DNA of 64,000 nt from Rs1 sp029027825 (GCA_029027825.1 CP093399.1:3472001-3536000), one strand, 5' to 3'. Counted from the stretch's first letter, positions 24,915-34,036 are shown. The notes: generated from the letters alone by a model not told the origin. Made by a program: numbers and translations.

Positions 24915-25265
24915 TTAGAATTCCAGGCCGCCTTCACGGGCTGCATCAGCTAAAGCTTTTACACGGCCGTGGAATTTAAATCCAGAGCGGTCAAAAGCCA
25001 CCTTTGTGACACCTGCTTCTTTAGCACGTTCAGCAATCAGAGAACCAACTTTTTGCGCCGCATTGACGTTACCAGTTGACTCAGCACGCATATCTTTTTC
25101 AACAGTAGAAGCAGCTGCTAAAATTGTGCCTCCATCTGCTGAGATAATTTGTGCGTAGATGTGACGCGGTGTACGATTAACGGTCAGTCGGATTGCACCT
25201 AGTTCACGCATTTTTGTGCGCGAGCGAAGTGAACGTCTGACGCGAGATACTTTCTTAGCGTTCAT
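24915..25265 (-). CDS. rplR: 50S ribosomal protein L18
   Basis: 116 residues (117 in E. coli), basic N-terminus and the conserved RTPRHIYAQI and FDRSGFKFHGRVKALADAAREGGLEF. L18 binds 5S rRNA with L5 and L25. It is 13 bp after rplF and 11 bp before rpsE. Confidence 0.98.
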   Translation of the reverse strand: MNAKKVSRVRRSLRSRTKMRELGAIRLTVNRTPRHIYAQIISADGGTILAAASTVEKDMRAESTGNVNAAQKVGSLIAERAKEAGVTKVAFDRSGFKFHGRVKALADAAREGGLEF

Positions 25266-25278
25266 AACCTTGTCCTAT

Positions 25279-25812
25279 CTACTTCTTCTTAGCTTCTTTA
25301 CGACGTACAAACTCATCCGCATAACGTACACCTTTGCCTTTATAAGGCTCGGGAGGACGATAACCGCGAACTTCTGCAGCCACTTGACCAACTTTTTGCT
25401 TATCAGAGCCGCTGATAACAATTGTTGTCTGGTTTGGCGTTTCAGCTGAAATGCCTTCAGGTAACTCATGCTCTACAGGATGAGAAAAACCTAAAGTTAA
25501 GCTGATAACATTGCCTTTCGCCGCAGCACGATAACCAACACCTTGTAATAACAAAGTCTTAGAAAATCCTTCGTGTACACCAACAACCATGTTGTTGATT
25601 AGCGAGCGAGCAGTTCCTGACATAGAGCGGGAGACTTTAGATCCATCGCGCGCACTAACTTGAACTTTACCATCTTCTTTAGCAACAGATACTGCAGTGT
25701 GCATATCCATTGACAAAGTGCCTTTAGCACCTTTAACACTTACGTGATTACCATTAAGCGTTATTTCGACACCTGCAGGTATAGTAACGGGATTTTTTGC
25801 AATACGTGACAT
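25279..25812 (-). CDS. rplF: 50S ribosomal protein L6
   Basis: 177 residues from ATG at 25812 (MSRIAKNPVTIPAGVEI, the family start; AAGGGG ribosome site). An upstream start would add 13 residues reaching into the rpsH stop and is not conserved. The C-terminal PEPYKGKGVRYADEFVRRKEAKKK is the L6 signature. L6 lies near the GTPase-associated region of the 50S subunit. Confidence 0.98.
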   Translation of the reverse strand: MSRIAKNPVTIPAGVEITLNGNHVSVKGAKGTLSMDMHTAVSVAKEDGKVQVSARDGSKVSRSMSGTARSLINNMVVGVHEGFSKTLLLQGVGYRAAAKGNVISLTLGFSHPVEHELPEGISAETPNQTTIVISGSDKQKVGQVAAEVRGYRPPEPYKGKGVRYADEFVRRKEAKKK

Positions 25813-25822
25813 ATTTTTCCCC

Positions 25823-26215
25823 TTAGAATACTGTACAAATGACTTCACCACCGATACCGGCAGCGCGTGCAGCGCGATCGCTCATCAAGCCTTTGCTTGT
25901 TGAAACGACAGCGACACCTAAACCACCAGATACTTTTGGCAACTCAGATACACCTTTATAAATACGTAAACCTGGACGGCTTACACGCGTAATTTCTTCG
26001 ATAACCGGCTTTCCTTCGAAGTACTTTAGCTCAACGCTAAGAACGGGCTTAGTACCACTTTCTACAGAGTAGTCAGTGATAAAACCTTCGTCCTTTAGCA
26101 ATTTAGCTAGAGAAACCTTCAATTTGGAAGACGGCATAGATACGGCAACTTTAGTCGCCATGTGCCCGTTGCGGATACGAGTGATCATATCTGCTAGGGT
26201 ATCTTGCATGCTCAT
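25823..26215 (-). CDS. rpsH: 30S ribosomal protein S8
   Basis: 130 residues from ATG at 26215 (MSMQDTLADMITRIRNGHM; GGAAG upstream), the length of E. coli S8. The C-terminal STSKGLMSDRAARAAGIGGEVICTVF is diagnostic. S8 binds the central domain of 16S rRNA and in E. coli represses spc-operon translation. The gap to rpsN upstream is 116 bp, longer than neighbouring gaps, and may hold control sequence. Confidence 0.98.
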   Translation of the reverse strand: MSMQDTLADMITRIRNGHMATKVAVSMPSSKLKVSLAKLLKDEGFITDYSVESGTKPVLSVELKYFEGKPVIEEITRVSRPGLRIYKGVSELPKVSGGLGVAVVSTSKGLMSDRAARAAGIGGEVICTVF

Positions 26216-26331
26216 GCTATTTACTTCCTTCACAGTGCAGCACAGTGCGGTAGCTACTATTATTGGGCCAAGTTACCTTGCCTTTATAAATAGTGCCCAG
26301 TCCACCGTGCTTATCATAATCTAGCCAGTTA

Positions 26332-26637
26332 TTACCAGCTAGCCTTCTTTAAACCTGGAACATCACCGCGCATCGCAGCTTCACGCAATTTCATGCGACT
26401 CAAGCCAAACTTACGGTAGACGCCGTGTGGACGACCAGTAATCTGACAGCGGTTACGCTGGCGAGATGGACTAGAGTCACGCGGTAATTTTTGTAGGGCA
26501 ACAGTTGCTTCCCAACGCTCTTCATCTGAAGAGTTAACACTTTTAATGATTTCTCTTAATGCATCACGCTTAACAGCATACTTAGCAACACATTTAGTGC
26601 GCTTAGCTTCGCGTGCGATCATAGATGTTTTAGCCAT
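26332..26637 (-). CDS. rpsN: 30S ribosomal protein S14
   Basis: 101 residues, the long zinc-free form (C- form) as in E. coli: starts MAKTSMIAREAKRTKCVAKY and has RNRCQITGRPHGVYRKFGLSRMKLREAAMRGDVPGLKKASW. S14 sits in the 30S head. Position between rplE and rpsH is standard. Confidence 0.98.
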   Translation of the reverse strand: MAKTSMIAREAKRTKCVAKYAVKRDALREIIKSVNSSDEERWEATVALQKLPRDSSPSRQRNRCQITGRPHGVYRKFGLSRMKLREAAMRGDVPGLKKASW

Positions 26638-26651
26638 TTTTTAAACCCCTA

Positions 26652-27191
26652 TCACTTTTTGAATGGAAAATTCAGAGCAGTCAGCAACGCACGACCCTCT
26701 TCATTATTCTTAGCAGTGGTGGTGATGGTAATATCCATTCCACGGATCTTATCAACTTTATCAAAGTCAATTTCCGGGAAGATTATTTGCTCTTTAATAC
26801 CCATGCTGTAGTTGCCACGGCCATCAAAAGATTTAGGATTTAAACCACGGAAATCACGAATACGAGGGATAGACACATCGATTAAACGGTCTAGGAATTC
26901 CCACATTTGCTGTCCGCGAAGTGTTACTTTACAACCGATAGGCCACTCTTCACGCACTTTAAATCCAGCGATGGACTTACGCGCTAAAGTAACAACAGGC
27001 TTTTGACCAGCAATTTGAGTCATGTCTTTAACGGCATGCTCCATTTGCTTCTTGTCTGCGATTGCTTCACCAACACCCATATTAAGAGTGATTTTGGTTA
27101 AGCGAGGAACAGCCATAATGTTCGGGCTACTCAACTCTTCTTTTAATTTGCTTTTTACTTCATCAGCGTAAAGCGCTTTTAATCTAGACAT
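26652..27191 (-). CDS. rplE: 50S ribosomal protein L5
   Basis: 179 residues as in E. coli, with PRLTKITLNMGVGEA and FPEIDFDKVDKIRGMDITITTTAKNNEEGRALL. L5 binds 5S rRNA and contacts P-site tRNA. It is 12 bp downstream of rplX in the spc operon. Confidence 0.98.
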   Translation of the reverse strand: MSRLKALYADEVKSKLKEELSSPNIMAVPRLTKITLNMGVGEAIADKKQMEHAVKDMTQIAGQKPVVTLARKSIAGFKVREEWPIGCKVTLRGQQMWEFLDRLIDVSIPRIRDFRGLNPKSFDGRGNYSMGIKEQIIFPEIDFDKVDKIRGMDITITTTAKNNEEGRALLTALNFPFKK

Positions 27192-27203
27192 GGTATTTGC
27201 TCC

Positions 27204-27521
27204 TTATTTACCGACTACTTCGCCGTTAGATTTGAAGAAGCGAACTTTCGTACCATCTTCAAGTTTCTTGAAGCCAACACGGTCGCCCTTGCCAGTGGCA
27301 GGGTTAAAGATCGCAACGTTAGAAACAGCGATAGTCGCTTCTTTCTCGATAATGCCACCCGGCTGTTGTGCTTGCGGGTTTGGCTTAACGTGCTTCTTTA
27401 CCATGTTGATACCAGAAACGATCAATAGATCGTTTTCAAGAATGCGCATCACTTTGCCACGCTTTCCCTTGTCTCTTCCTGCAATAACGATTACTTCGTC
27501 GTCGCCTTTAATCTTAAGCAT
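27204..27521 (-). CDS. rplX: 50S ribosomal protein L24
   Basis: 105 residues (104 in E. coli), KOW motif near the start (DDEVIVIAGRDKGKRGKVMRI) and VKKHVKPNPQAQQPGGIIEKEATIAVSNVAIFNP. L24 initiates 50S assembly. The gap of 103 bp to rplN upstream is larger than usual. Confidence 0.98.
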   Translation of the reverse strand: MLKIKGDDEVIVIAGRDKGKRGKVMRILENDLLIVSGINMVKKHVKPNPQAQQPGGIIEKEATIAVSNVAIFNPATGKGDRVGFKKLEDGTKVRFFKSNGEVVGK

Positions 27522-27624
27522 AATATACCTTTATCGCTTCCTACTACCTGCTCATGCCGAAAAACGCCAGAACCTTACGGTGTTGGCGTTTTAACAAAAC
27601 TTCAGTTCATTATTAAACTGAGTT

Positions 27625-27993
27625 TTAAAGCACTTCAGGCGCCAGGGAAATGATTTTCATAAACTTCGTTGTACGTAGTTCACGAGTTACTGGACCAAAA
27701 ATACGAGTACCTAACGGGTCGTTGTTCGCGTTCAATAGAACCGCTGAATTTACATCAAAACGGATCACTGAACCATCTGGACGACGAACACCTTTACGGG
27801 TACGCACTACTACAGCATTAAGTACTTGACCTTTCTTAACCTTACCGCGTGGAATTGCTTCCTTTACAGTAATTTTAATAATGTCGCCGATACGTGCGTA
27901 ACGACGGTGGGATCCACCTAAGACTTTAATACACTGTACTCGCTTGGCGCCGCTGTTATCAGCAACATCAAGCATTGATTCTGTTTGAATCAT
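27625..27993 (-). CDS. rplN: 50S ribosomal protein L14
   Basis: 122 residues (123 in E. coli), starts MIQTESMLDVADNSGAKRVQ and ends TKFMKIISLAPEVL. L14 forms a bridge to the 30S subunit. First gene of the spc part. The 84-bp leader between rpsQ and rplN folds into a strong hairpin. Confidence 0.98.
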   Translation of the reverse strand: MIQTESMLDVADNSGAKRVQCIKVLGGSHRRYARIGDIIKITVKEAIPRGKVKKGQVLNAVVVRTRKGVRRPDGSVIRFDVNSAVLLNANNDPLGTRIFGPVTRELRTTKFMKIISLAPEVL

Positions 27994-28017
27994 AATTTAC
28001 TCCAAATTTTTTATATG

Positions 28018-28053
28018 GGCAGAAAAATCAACCATTTAGCTAATTTTCCTGCC
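28018..28053 (-). promoter_or_regulatory. Hairpin in the rpsQ-rplN gap
   Basis: The minus-strand RNA has GGCAGGAAAAU pairing with AUUUUUCUGCC (11 bp, one G-U) around a 14-base loop, at the S10/spc junction. There is no strong promoter beside it. It could be a processing or attenuation structure; it is not a canonical terminator. Confidence 0.45.
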
Positions 28054-28077
28054 AATCAAATGGAGCGAGGGCGTATT

Positions 28078-28341
28078 CTACACCTTCGCAGCACTTTCTT
28101 CAATGCTTACGAGTATCCAAGTTTTAGTCTTGGAATAAGGACGTGTTTCAGCGATCGTTACAAGATCCCCTTCACGGCACTCATTTTTCTCATCGTGAGC
28201 GTGCATTTTGGAGGAACGCTTCATGAACTTCCCATATATAGGGTGCTTCTCGGTACGTTCAACCAGAACAGTGATTGTTTTGTCCATCTTGTCAGAGACA
28301 ACACGACCAACGACAGTTTTTGTACGTTTTTCAGCGCTCAT
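28078..28341 (-). CDS. rpsQ: 30S ribosomal protein S17
   Basis: 87 residues with the OB-fold pattern of S17 (KTVVGRVVSDKMDKTITVLVER, ENECREGDLVTIAETRPYSKTKTW). Its start overlaps the rpmC stop by one base. Last gene of the S10 part. Confidence 0.98.
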   Translation of the reverse strand: MSAEKRTKTVVGRVVSDKMDKTITVLVERTEKHPIYGKFMKRSSKMHAHDEKNECREGDLVTIAETRPYSKTKTWILVSIEESAAKV

Positions 28342-28562
28342 TATTTATCACCTTCTTTACTGATCAAACTCAGCTCGCCGACTTTTTCATTAAGCAAAGT
28401 ACGAACGCGAGCAATGTCACGTTTGGTCTGCTTGAGAAGGTGAGATTGAGTCAACTGACCAGAAGACTTTTGCATACGCAAATTAAACTGGTCTTTCAGA
28501 AGATCTAACAACTGCTGCTGCAGTTCTTCTGGATTTTTTTCACGCAAATCGTTCGCTTTCAT
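28341..28562 (-). CDS. rpmC: 50S ribosomal protein L29
   Basis: 73 residues, starting MKANDLREKNPEELQQQLLD; E. coli L29 has 63, the extra residues being a C-terminal tail (VGELSLISKEGDK). Two helices form a hairpin next to the peptide exit, a docking site for trigger factor and SRP. Overlaps rplP and rpsQ by one base each. Confidence 0.97.
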   Translation of the reverse strand: MKANDLREKNPEELQQQLLDLLKDQFNLRMQKSSGQLTQSHLLKQTKRDIARVRTLLNEKVGELSLISKEGDK

Positions 28563-28975
28563 TACATTACCGTCCGTTTGACGATGGTTGTTGCCAGCGG
28601 CAATTTAGCGGCAGCAAGCTTGAAAGCTTCTATCGCCAAATCATCAGGAACACCACTCATTTCAAAAAGTACACGGCCAGGCTGAATCTGGCAAACCCAG
28701 TATTCAACATTACCCTTACCTTTACCCATACGCACTTCAAGCGGTTTGTTAGTAATTGGCTTGTCTGGAAATATTCTAATCCAAATTTTACCACCACGCT
28801 TTACGTGACGCGTCATAGCACGACGAGCAGCTTCGATCTGACGGGCAGTAATTCGTCCGCGACCTGTCGCTTTAAGTCCAATTTCACCAAAGCTAATCTT
28901 GGAACCGCGCTGTGCAAGGCCGCGGTTGCGACCTTTCATCATCTTGCGGAATTTTAGTCGTTTAGGTTGTAGCAT
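28562..28975 (-). CDS. rplP: 50S ribosomal protein L16
   Basis: 137 residues (136 in E. coli): MLQPKRLKFRKMMKGRNRG start, GRITARQIEAARRAMTRHVKRGGKIWIRIFPDKP in the middle. L16 organises the A-site of the peptidyl transferase centre. Ends one base into rpmC. Confidence 0.98.
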   Translation of the reverse strand: MLQPKRLKFRKMMKGRNRGLAQRGSKISFGEIGLKATGRGRITARQIEAARRAMTRHVKRGGKIWIRIFPDKPITNKPLEVRMGKGKGNVEYWVCQIQPGRVLFEMSGVPDDLAIEAFKLAAAKLPLATTIVKRTVM

Positions 28976-28986
28976 TGATCTCTACC

Positions 28987-29670
28987 TCACTTAGACTTCT
29001 TTTTAGGAGCTGACTTACGAAGTGCACGAACTTCTTCGAGACCTCCCAAGATTTCACCCTTAAAGATCCAAACTTTAATGCCGATCACACCGTATGTCGT
29101 GTGCGCTTCGTAATTTGAGTAATCGATATCTGCACGGAATGTATGCAATGGCACACGTCCTTCACGATACCACTCAGAACGAGCAATCTCTGCACCCCCC
29201 AAACGACCGCCAACCTGAATCTTGATTCCTTTAGCGCCTAAACGCATAGCGTTTTGCACTGCGCGCTTCATAGCACGACGGAACATGACTCGACGCTCTA
29301 ACTGACTGGCAACGGATTGCGCAACAAGTTTAGCATCTAGCTCAGGCTTGCGAATTTCTTCGATGTTGATATGAGCAGGTACGCCCATCATCTTAGAGCA
29401 AGCATTACGTAGCTTCTCTACATCTTCACCTTTCTTACCGATCACAATCCCAGGACGTGCAGTAAAAATGGTGATTTTTGCATTCTGTGCAGGACGCTCG
29501 ATTTCGATGCGACTTACAGATGCATTAACTAGTTTCTCTTCTAAGTACTTACGTACTTTAAGATCACTTAATAACTTAACAGCGTAATCGCCTTTGTCTG
29601 CGTACCATACAGAAGTATGATCTTTAACAATACCAAGACGGATACCCGTTGGATGTACTTTTTGACCCAT
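28987..29670 (-). CDS. rpsC: 30S ribosomal protein S3
   Basis: 227 residues, MGQKVHPTGIRLGI start, KH domain (ITIFTARPGIVIGKKGEDVEKLR) and the C-terminal GVIGIKVWIFKGEILGG. S3 lines the mRNA entry tunnel. S10 part, between rplV and rplP. Confidence 0.98.
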   Translation of the reverse strand: MGQKVHPTGIRLGIVKDHTSVWYADKGDYAVKLLSDLKVRKYLEEKLVNASVSRIEIERPAQNAKITIFTARPGIVIGKKGEDVEKLRNACSKMMGVPAHINIEEIRKPELDAKLVAQSVASQLERRVMFRRAMKRAVQNAMRLGAKGIKIQVGGRLGGAEIARSEWYREGRVPLHTFRADIDYSNYEAHTTYGVIGIKVWIFKGEILGGLEEVRALRKSAPKKKSK

Positions 29671-29687
29671 AATAAGTCTCCTAGCGC

Positions 29688-30017
29688 TTAATCAGACACC
29701 TTGACGGTGATGTGAGAGTTACGCTTAAGGATGCGATCAGCACGCCCTTTAGCACGCGGACTAATACGCTTCATTGTCACACCTTCATCAACGAAGATTG
29801 TAGACACTCGAAGCTCATCAACATCAGCGCCTTCATTGTGTTCAGCGTTTGCAATTGCAGACTCCAACACCTTCTTGACGATGACTGCAGCTTTTTTAGG
29901 GCTGAACGTTAAAATGTCCAGCGCTTCTGCAATTGACTTACCTCTAATTTGATCGGCTACCAAACGCACTTTCTGAGCAGAAATGCGAGCGCCGTTTAAT
30001 TTTGCAGCGACTTCCAT
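29688..30017 (-). CDS. rplV: 50S ribosomal protein L22
   Basis: 109 residues from the second of two adjacent ATGs (30017), which lies six bases from an AAGGGG ribosome site; longer starts would overlap rpsS and are not conserved. The tail KRISPRAKGRADRILKRNSHITVKVSD includes the beta hairpin tip that lines the exit tunnel. E. coli L22 is 110 residues. Confidence 0.96.
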   Translation of the reverse strand: MEVAAKLNGARISAQKVRLVADQIRGKSIAEALDILTFSPKKAAVIVKKVLESAIANAEHNEGADVDELRVSTIFVDEGVTMKRISPRAKGRADRILKRNSHITVKVSD

Positions 30018-30027
30018 CATTATCCCC

Positions 30028-30303
30028 TTAGCGTTTGGCTTTTCTATCTGCAGCATGTCCACGATAAGTTCGTGTTCCTGCAAATTCGCCTAATTTATGG
30101 CCGACCATGTCTTCAGTTACGAAAACTGGAACGTGCTGGCGGCCGTTGTGAACTGCAATTGTCAATCCAACAAAGTGTGGAAAGATAGTCGAGCGACGAG
30201 ACCAAGTCTTAATAGGTCTCTTTTCGCCTGATGCAACTGCAGCTTCTACCTTTTTCAACAGGTGAAGGTCAATAAATGGACCTTTCTTCAGTGAACGTGG
30301 CAC
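30028..30303 (-). CDS. rpsS: 30S ribosomal protein S19
   Basis: 91 residues, MPRSLKKGPFIDLHLLKKVE start, HNGRQHVPVFVTEDMVGHKLGEFAGTRTYRGHAADRKAKR end. S19 in the 30S head binds 16S rRNA with S13. Length as in E. coli (92). Confidence 0.98.
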   Translation of the reverse strand: MPRSLKKGPFIDLHLLKKVEAAVASGEKRPIKTWSRRSTIFPHFVGLTIAVHNGRQHVPVFVTEDMVGHKLGEFAGTRTYRGHAADRKAKR

Positions 30304-30321
30304 AGCTATATCCTCAATTAA

Positions 30322-31149
30322 TTACTTAGCAGAACGGCGACGGACGATTAACTTGTCAGTACGCTTGTTCTTACGTGTTTTATAGCCCTTAGTAGGTACG
30401 CCCCATGGAGTTACAGGATGACGACCACCAGAGGTACGACCTTCACCACCACCATGTGGGTGATCGACCGGGTTCATAGCAACACCACGAACGGTAGGAC
30501 GAACACCACGCCAGCGCTTAGCACCAGCTTTACCCAGACGACGAAGGCTGTGCTCACCGTTACCAACTTCACCGAAAGTTGCAACACACTCTACGAGTAC
30601 TTTGCGCATTTCGCCTGAACGAAGACGCAGGGTAGCGTACATTCCTTCACGGGCAACTAGCTGTGCGTAAGTACCAGCAGAACGCGCGATTTGCGCACCC
30701 TTACCAGGCTTAAGCTCAACACAGTGAATCACAGAACCTAAAGGCATATTGCGGATTGGCATGCTGTTACCAGCCTTGATTTCAGCTTGTGGGCCAGAAA
30801 CCAATTTGTCACCTGCACTAACGCCTTTTGGAGCGATAATATAACGACGCTCACCATCTGCATAGCAAAGCAATGCAAGATGTGCTGAACGGTTTGGATC
30901 GTATTCTATGCGCTCAACAGTCGCTGGAATACCTTCTTTATTGCGACGAAAATCAACCATACGGTAATGCTGCTTATGACCGCCACCAATGTGACGAGTC
31001 GTAATGCGACCGTTGTTGTTACGTCCACCGCTCTTGCTTTTCTTCTCAACCAACGAAGCTAAAGGTTTGCCTTTATGCAGATCTGCAGTGACAACTTTAA
31101 CTAAGTGGCGACGTCCAGCAGAGGTCGGCTTTGTCTTAATAATAGCCAT
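30322..31149 (-). CDS. rplB: 50S ribosomal protein L2
   Basis: 275 residues (273 in E. coli), with GGRNNNGRITTRHIGGGHKQ and the C-terminal NPVDHPHGGGEGR containing the conserved His close to the peptidyl transferase centre. 12 bp after rplW. Confidence 0.98.
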   Translation of the reverse strand: MAIIKTKPTSAGRRHLVKVVTADLHKGKPLASLVEKKSKSGGRNNNGRITTRHIGGGHKQHYRMVDFRRNKEGIPATVERIEYDPNRSAHLALLCYADGERRYIIAPKGVSAGDKLVSGPQAEIKAGNSMPIRNMPLGSVIHCVELKPGKGAQIARSAGTYAQLVAREGMYATLRLRSGEMRKVLVECVATFGEVGNGEHSLRRLGKAGAKRWRGVRPTVRGVAMNPVDHPHGGGEGRTSGGRHPVTPWGVPTKGYKTRKNKRTDKLIVRRRSAK

Positions 31150-31160
31150 TTGTTAGCCCC

Positions 31161-31454
31161 TTATTCCCCTAGGAAATCAATTTCAGAGCCATCCGCTAGA
31201 CAAACATATGCCTTGCGTACGTCACTGCGCTTGCCTAGGCCGTTTGCAGTGCGTTTGGTCTTACCTTTTGCGTTGAGAACATTTACACGCTTAACAGATA
31301 CGTTAAACAATTTCTCAACAGCTTCTTTGATTTCAGGTTTAGTAGCGTTTTTAGCCACACGAAATACAACTTGCTGGCTTGCGTCAGCTATAATAGTTGC
31401 CTTTTCTGAAATGTGTGGGCCGAGTAGTACTTGATATAGGCGTTCCTGATTCAT
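31161..31454 (-). CDS. rplW: 50S ribosomal protein L23
   Basis: 97 residues, LYQVLLGPHISEKATI start and the ribosomal exit-site fold; docking site for trigger factor. It overlaps rplD by 4 bp. Length near E. coli L23 (100). Confidence 0.98.
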   Translation of the reverse strand: MNQERLYQVLLGPHISEKATIIADASQQVVFRVAKNATKPEIKEAVEKLFNVSVKRVNVLNAKGKTKRTANGLGKRSDVRKAYVCLADGSEIDFLGE

Positions 31455-32056
31455 GATAACACCTCATCAATTTTCTTCAGCGCAGCAACAGTAACTAGCA
31501 CTTTATCGAAGCCAACTAAGCTTACTGGATCAATTCCAGCAGCATCGCGAACATCAACGTGTGGTACGTTACGAGCAGCTAAGTATAAGTTCATTTCTAC
31601 ATCTTCAGTGATCAGAAGCGCATTTTGTAAACTGTACTCATCCATCATGGCGATGAACTGCTTAGTTTTCGGTGCATCGACCGAGAACTGCTCTACTACT
31701 ACTAAACGATCTTGACGAACTAGCTCAGACAAGATGCAACGCATTGCTGCGCGATACATTTTCTTGTTTACTTTCTGGCTAAAATCGCGAGGGCGAGCAG
31801 CAAATGTAGTACCACCTGAACGCCATAGTGGCGAGCGGATAGTACCGGCACGTGCACGACCAGTACCTTTCTGACGGAATGGCTTAGCGCCGCCGCCTCG
31901 GACATCTGAGCGAGTCTTTTGTGCTTTGGTACCTTGACGAGCACCAGCTAAATAAGCTGTGACAACTTGATGAACAAGTGCCTCGTTAAAGTCCTTACCG
32001 AACGTAGCATCGGATACTTCGACCGATCCTGTAGTTCCAGTTAGATTTAGGTTCAT
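31451..32056 (-). CDS. rplD: 50S ribosomal protein L4
   Basis: 201 residues, identical length to E. coli L4, with the tunnel loop region KPFRQKGTGRARAGTIRSPLWRSGG. In enterobacteria L4 also represses its own S10 operon by attenuation; whether that holds here is unknown, as the leader is short (about 60 bases). Confidence 0.98.
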   Translation of the reverse strand: MNLNLTGTTGSVEVSDATFGKDFNEALVHQVVTAYLAGARQGTKAQKTRSDVRGGGAKPFRQKGTGRARAGTIRSPLWRSGGTTFAARPRDFSQKVNKKMYRAAMRCILSELVRQDRLVVVEQFSVDAPKTKQFIAMMDEYSLQNALLITEDVEMNLYLAARNVPHVDVRDAAGIDPVSLVGFDKVLVTVAALKKIDEVLS

Positions 32057-32067
32057 TTCAAGTCTCC

Positions 32068-32706
32068 TTAGGCGCCAACTTTCACAGCTGGTTTAACAAT
32101 TACGTTACCGCCAGTTGAACCTGGTACAGCACCTTTGATCAATAACAAGCCACGCTCTACATCAACACGTATAACTTCTAGAGTTTGTACTGTGCTTTGC
32201 ACGTTGCCCATTTGACCTGCCATTTTCTTGCCTTTCCAAACACGACCAGGTGTTTGACATTGGCCGATTGAACCTGGGGCACGATGAGAAAGCGAGTTAC
32301 CGTGAGTGGCGTCTTGCATTTGGAAATTCCAACGCTTAACTGCACCCTGGAAGCCTTTACCTTTAGACGTTCCAGTAACATCAACTTTCTGACCTACCTC
32401 AAAGCGCTCAACAGTTAGCGAATCACCAACGTTGATACTTTCATCACCCGACAGGCGGAACTCCCATAAACCGCGGCCCGCTTCTACGTTGGCTTTAGCA
32501 TAGTGACCTGCTTTTGGCTTGTTAAGACGGTTAGTCTTAACAGAACCAGTAGTCACTTGAATAGCTTGATAACCATCAGTTTCCGCTGTTTTGACCTGTG
32601 TAACACGGTTCGGATCCACCTCGATGACCGTGACTGGCACGGAGACTCCATCTTCAGTGAAGACGCGAGTCATACCCGCTTTTCGTCCGATTAAACCTAC
32701 AGACAT
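32068..32706 (-). CDS. rplC: 50S ribosomal protein L3
   Basis: 212 residues from ATG at 32706 (MSVGLIGRKAGMTRVF; AAGAGGA ribosome site). The longer frame would add 28 unconserved residues over the rpsJ-rplC gap. SKGKGFQGAVKRWNFQMQDATHGNSLSHRAPGSIGQCQTPGRVWKGKKMAGQMG is the L3 signature, including the Gln that is methylated in E. coli. L3 starts 50S assembly. Confidence 0.97.
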   Translation of the reverse strand: MSVGLIGRKAGMTRVFTEDGVSVPVTVIEVDPNRVTQVKTAETDGYQAIQVTTGSVKTNRLNKPKAGHYAKANVEAGRGLWEFRLSGDESINVGDSLTVERFEVGQKVDVTGTSKGKGFQGAVKRWNFQMQDATHGNSLSHRAPGSIGQCQTPGRVWKGKKMAGQMGNVQSTVQTLEVIRVDVERGLLLIKGAVPGSTGGNVIVKPAVKVGA

Positions 32707-32817
32707 TTTATATCCTCTTGCCAGTTGTGTACGGGACTGTAACCCACTACGGTGGCCCATTTCAGGAGCCTTCCACAAATAGCGCTTCATTTTAAATAAA
32801 TATTCTGAGCGCGTTGA

Positions 32818-33129
32818 CTAGCCTAAGCTAATCTGAACTTCCACACCTGCAGCAAGATCTAGCTTCATTAGAGCATCAACAGTTTTTTCCGTTGGCTCAA
32901 CGATATCTAGAACGCGCTTATGAGTACGTATTTCATATTGATCACGAGCATCTTTGTTTACATGCGGCGAAGTCAATATTGTTACGCGCTCTTTGCGAGT
33001 AGGAAGAGGGATCGGACCACGCACCTGTGCACCCGTACGCTTCGCAGTATCTACGATTTCTTGCGCCGAGGTATCAATCAGGCGATGATCAAACGCTTTC
33101 AGACGAATTCTGATTTTCTGGTTTTGCAT
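32818..33129 (-). CDS. rpsJ: 30S ribosomal protein S10
   Basis: 103 residues from ATG at 33129 (MQNQKIRIRLKAFDHRLIDT), the length of E. coli S10 (NusE). It also serves in transcription antitermination with NusB. First gene of the superoperon. No tuf or fusA gene precedes it; a strong promoter lies 68-96 bp upstream. Confidence 0.97.
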   Translation of the reverse strand: MQNQKIRIRLKAFDHRLIDTSAQEIVDTAKRTGAQVRGPIPLPTRKERVTILTSPHVNKDARDQYEIRTHKRVLDIVEPTEKTVDALMKLDLAAGVEVQISLG

Positions 33130-33196
33130 TCTGATCACACTTATTTAAGTTTTAGATAGACAGCTAGCTGCCTCCCCTTCTTAGAAAGGGACGCGA

Positions 33197-33225
33197 ATTT
33201 TACTCATCTCTACACCAAGAGTCAA
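33197..33225 (-). promoter_or_regulatory. Sigma70 promoter of the S10 superoperon
   Basis: On the minus strand TTGACT, a 17-bp spacer and TAAAAT, then a GC-rich discriminator (TCGCGTC). This is typical of strong, growth-rate-controlled ribosomal promoters. The predicted leader to rpsJ is about 60 bases and holds a small CCCTT/AAGGG hairpin. Confidence 0.85.
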
Positions 33226-34036
33226 ACTATATTGGTATGTTTTTTAACCATAGCGACACAAATCCTCCCGTAGCTACCATCATTCATCCTTTGAGAGACC
33301 TATAGCGCGCAAAACCAGATGACTATCTATTTGAATCTGCCATCCACGTTAACGCTATTACTTATTCAAACAACCATTTAAGCTCGCCAAACAAGCGAAC
33401 TCAGCAGCTTCCCAACAAGAGCCATAAACCTACCAGCCCGGCTATCTCGCCCTTTTCATTACTGCTAGAGCAATCATGACTAAAGCGGTACGCACTGCTG
33501 ATAATTCTTAATTTTTTCAAAACAGCACCACCGAGTAAAAAAACCACACAAAGAACATCAAGACTCTCTTTTGCGACTTCTATACAAGCCCAAGATTTTT
33601 CTATCTGGCATTTCGGCAGCACCAAAAACAGCACCCAACACTCGCCAAAGCAACCTGAACTTGTATTTCTAGTAGCTTTAACCACAAATTGGAGAGCAGG
33701 CACAAAAGCACAGAAAAGTAACAATCAACAGCCACAGTAACTGCAGAAATTTAGAGGTAATTAATTAGGTTTTAGATAATACTGATTTTTAGTTGCGCGA
33801 AGGCACTGCATTAGACACAGCTTATGAGAAGGCACTTATTAACATTGAACACTAGCGATTAGCGTATTCATGCGATGCCTTGGACCAAAGCAGAACCCAT
33901 GAATCCCAGCAGCATAACTAGCAGGGCGACTAAACCAAGCAAACCACCACTTCAACCGCCTAAGAAGACCGACTAGAGCGCAGTTACTATCAGAACTTAA
34001 ATCTAGAGCCGAAGATAATCTGAGAAGCGAAATAAT
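33226..34036. other. Non-coding stretch upstream of the S10 promoter
   Basis: About 810 bp with only short frames of poor composition (the longest, 107 codons on the minus strand at 33401-33724, is Cys/Phe-rich with no ribosome site). No RNA gene or repeat recognised. In related bacteria fusA and tuf stand here. Confidence 0.5.

Noticed and set aside
33401..33724. 107-codon minus-strand reading frame upstream of rpsJ
   Set aside because: Cys/Phe/Leu-rich, no ribosome site, no recognisable similarity; looks like chance.
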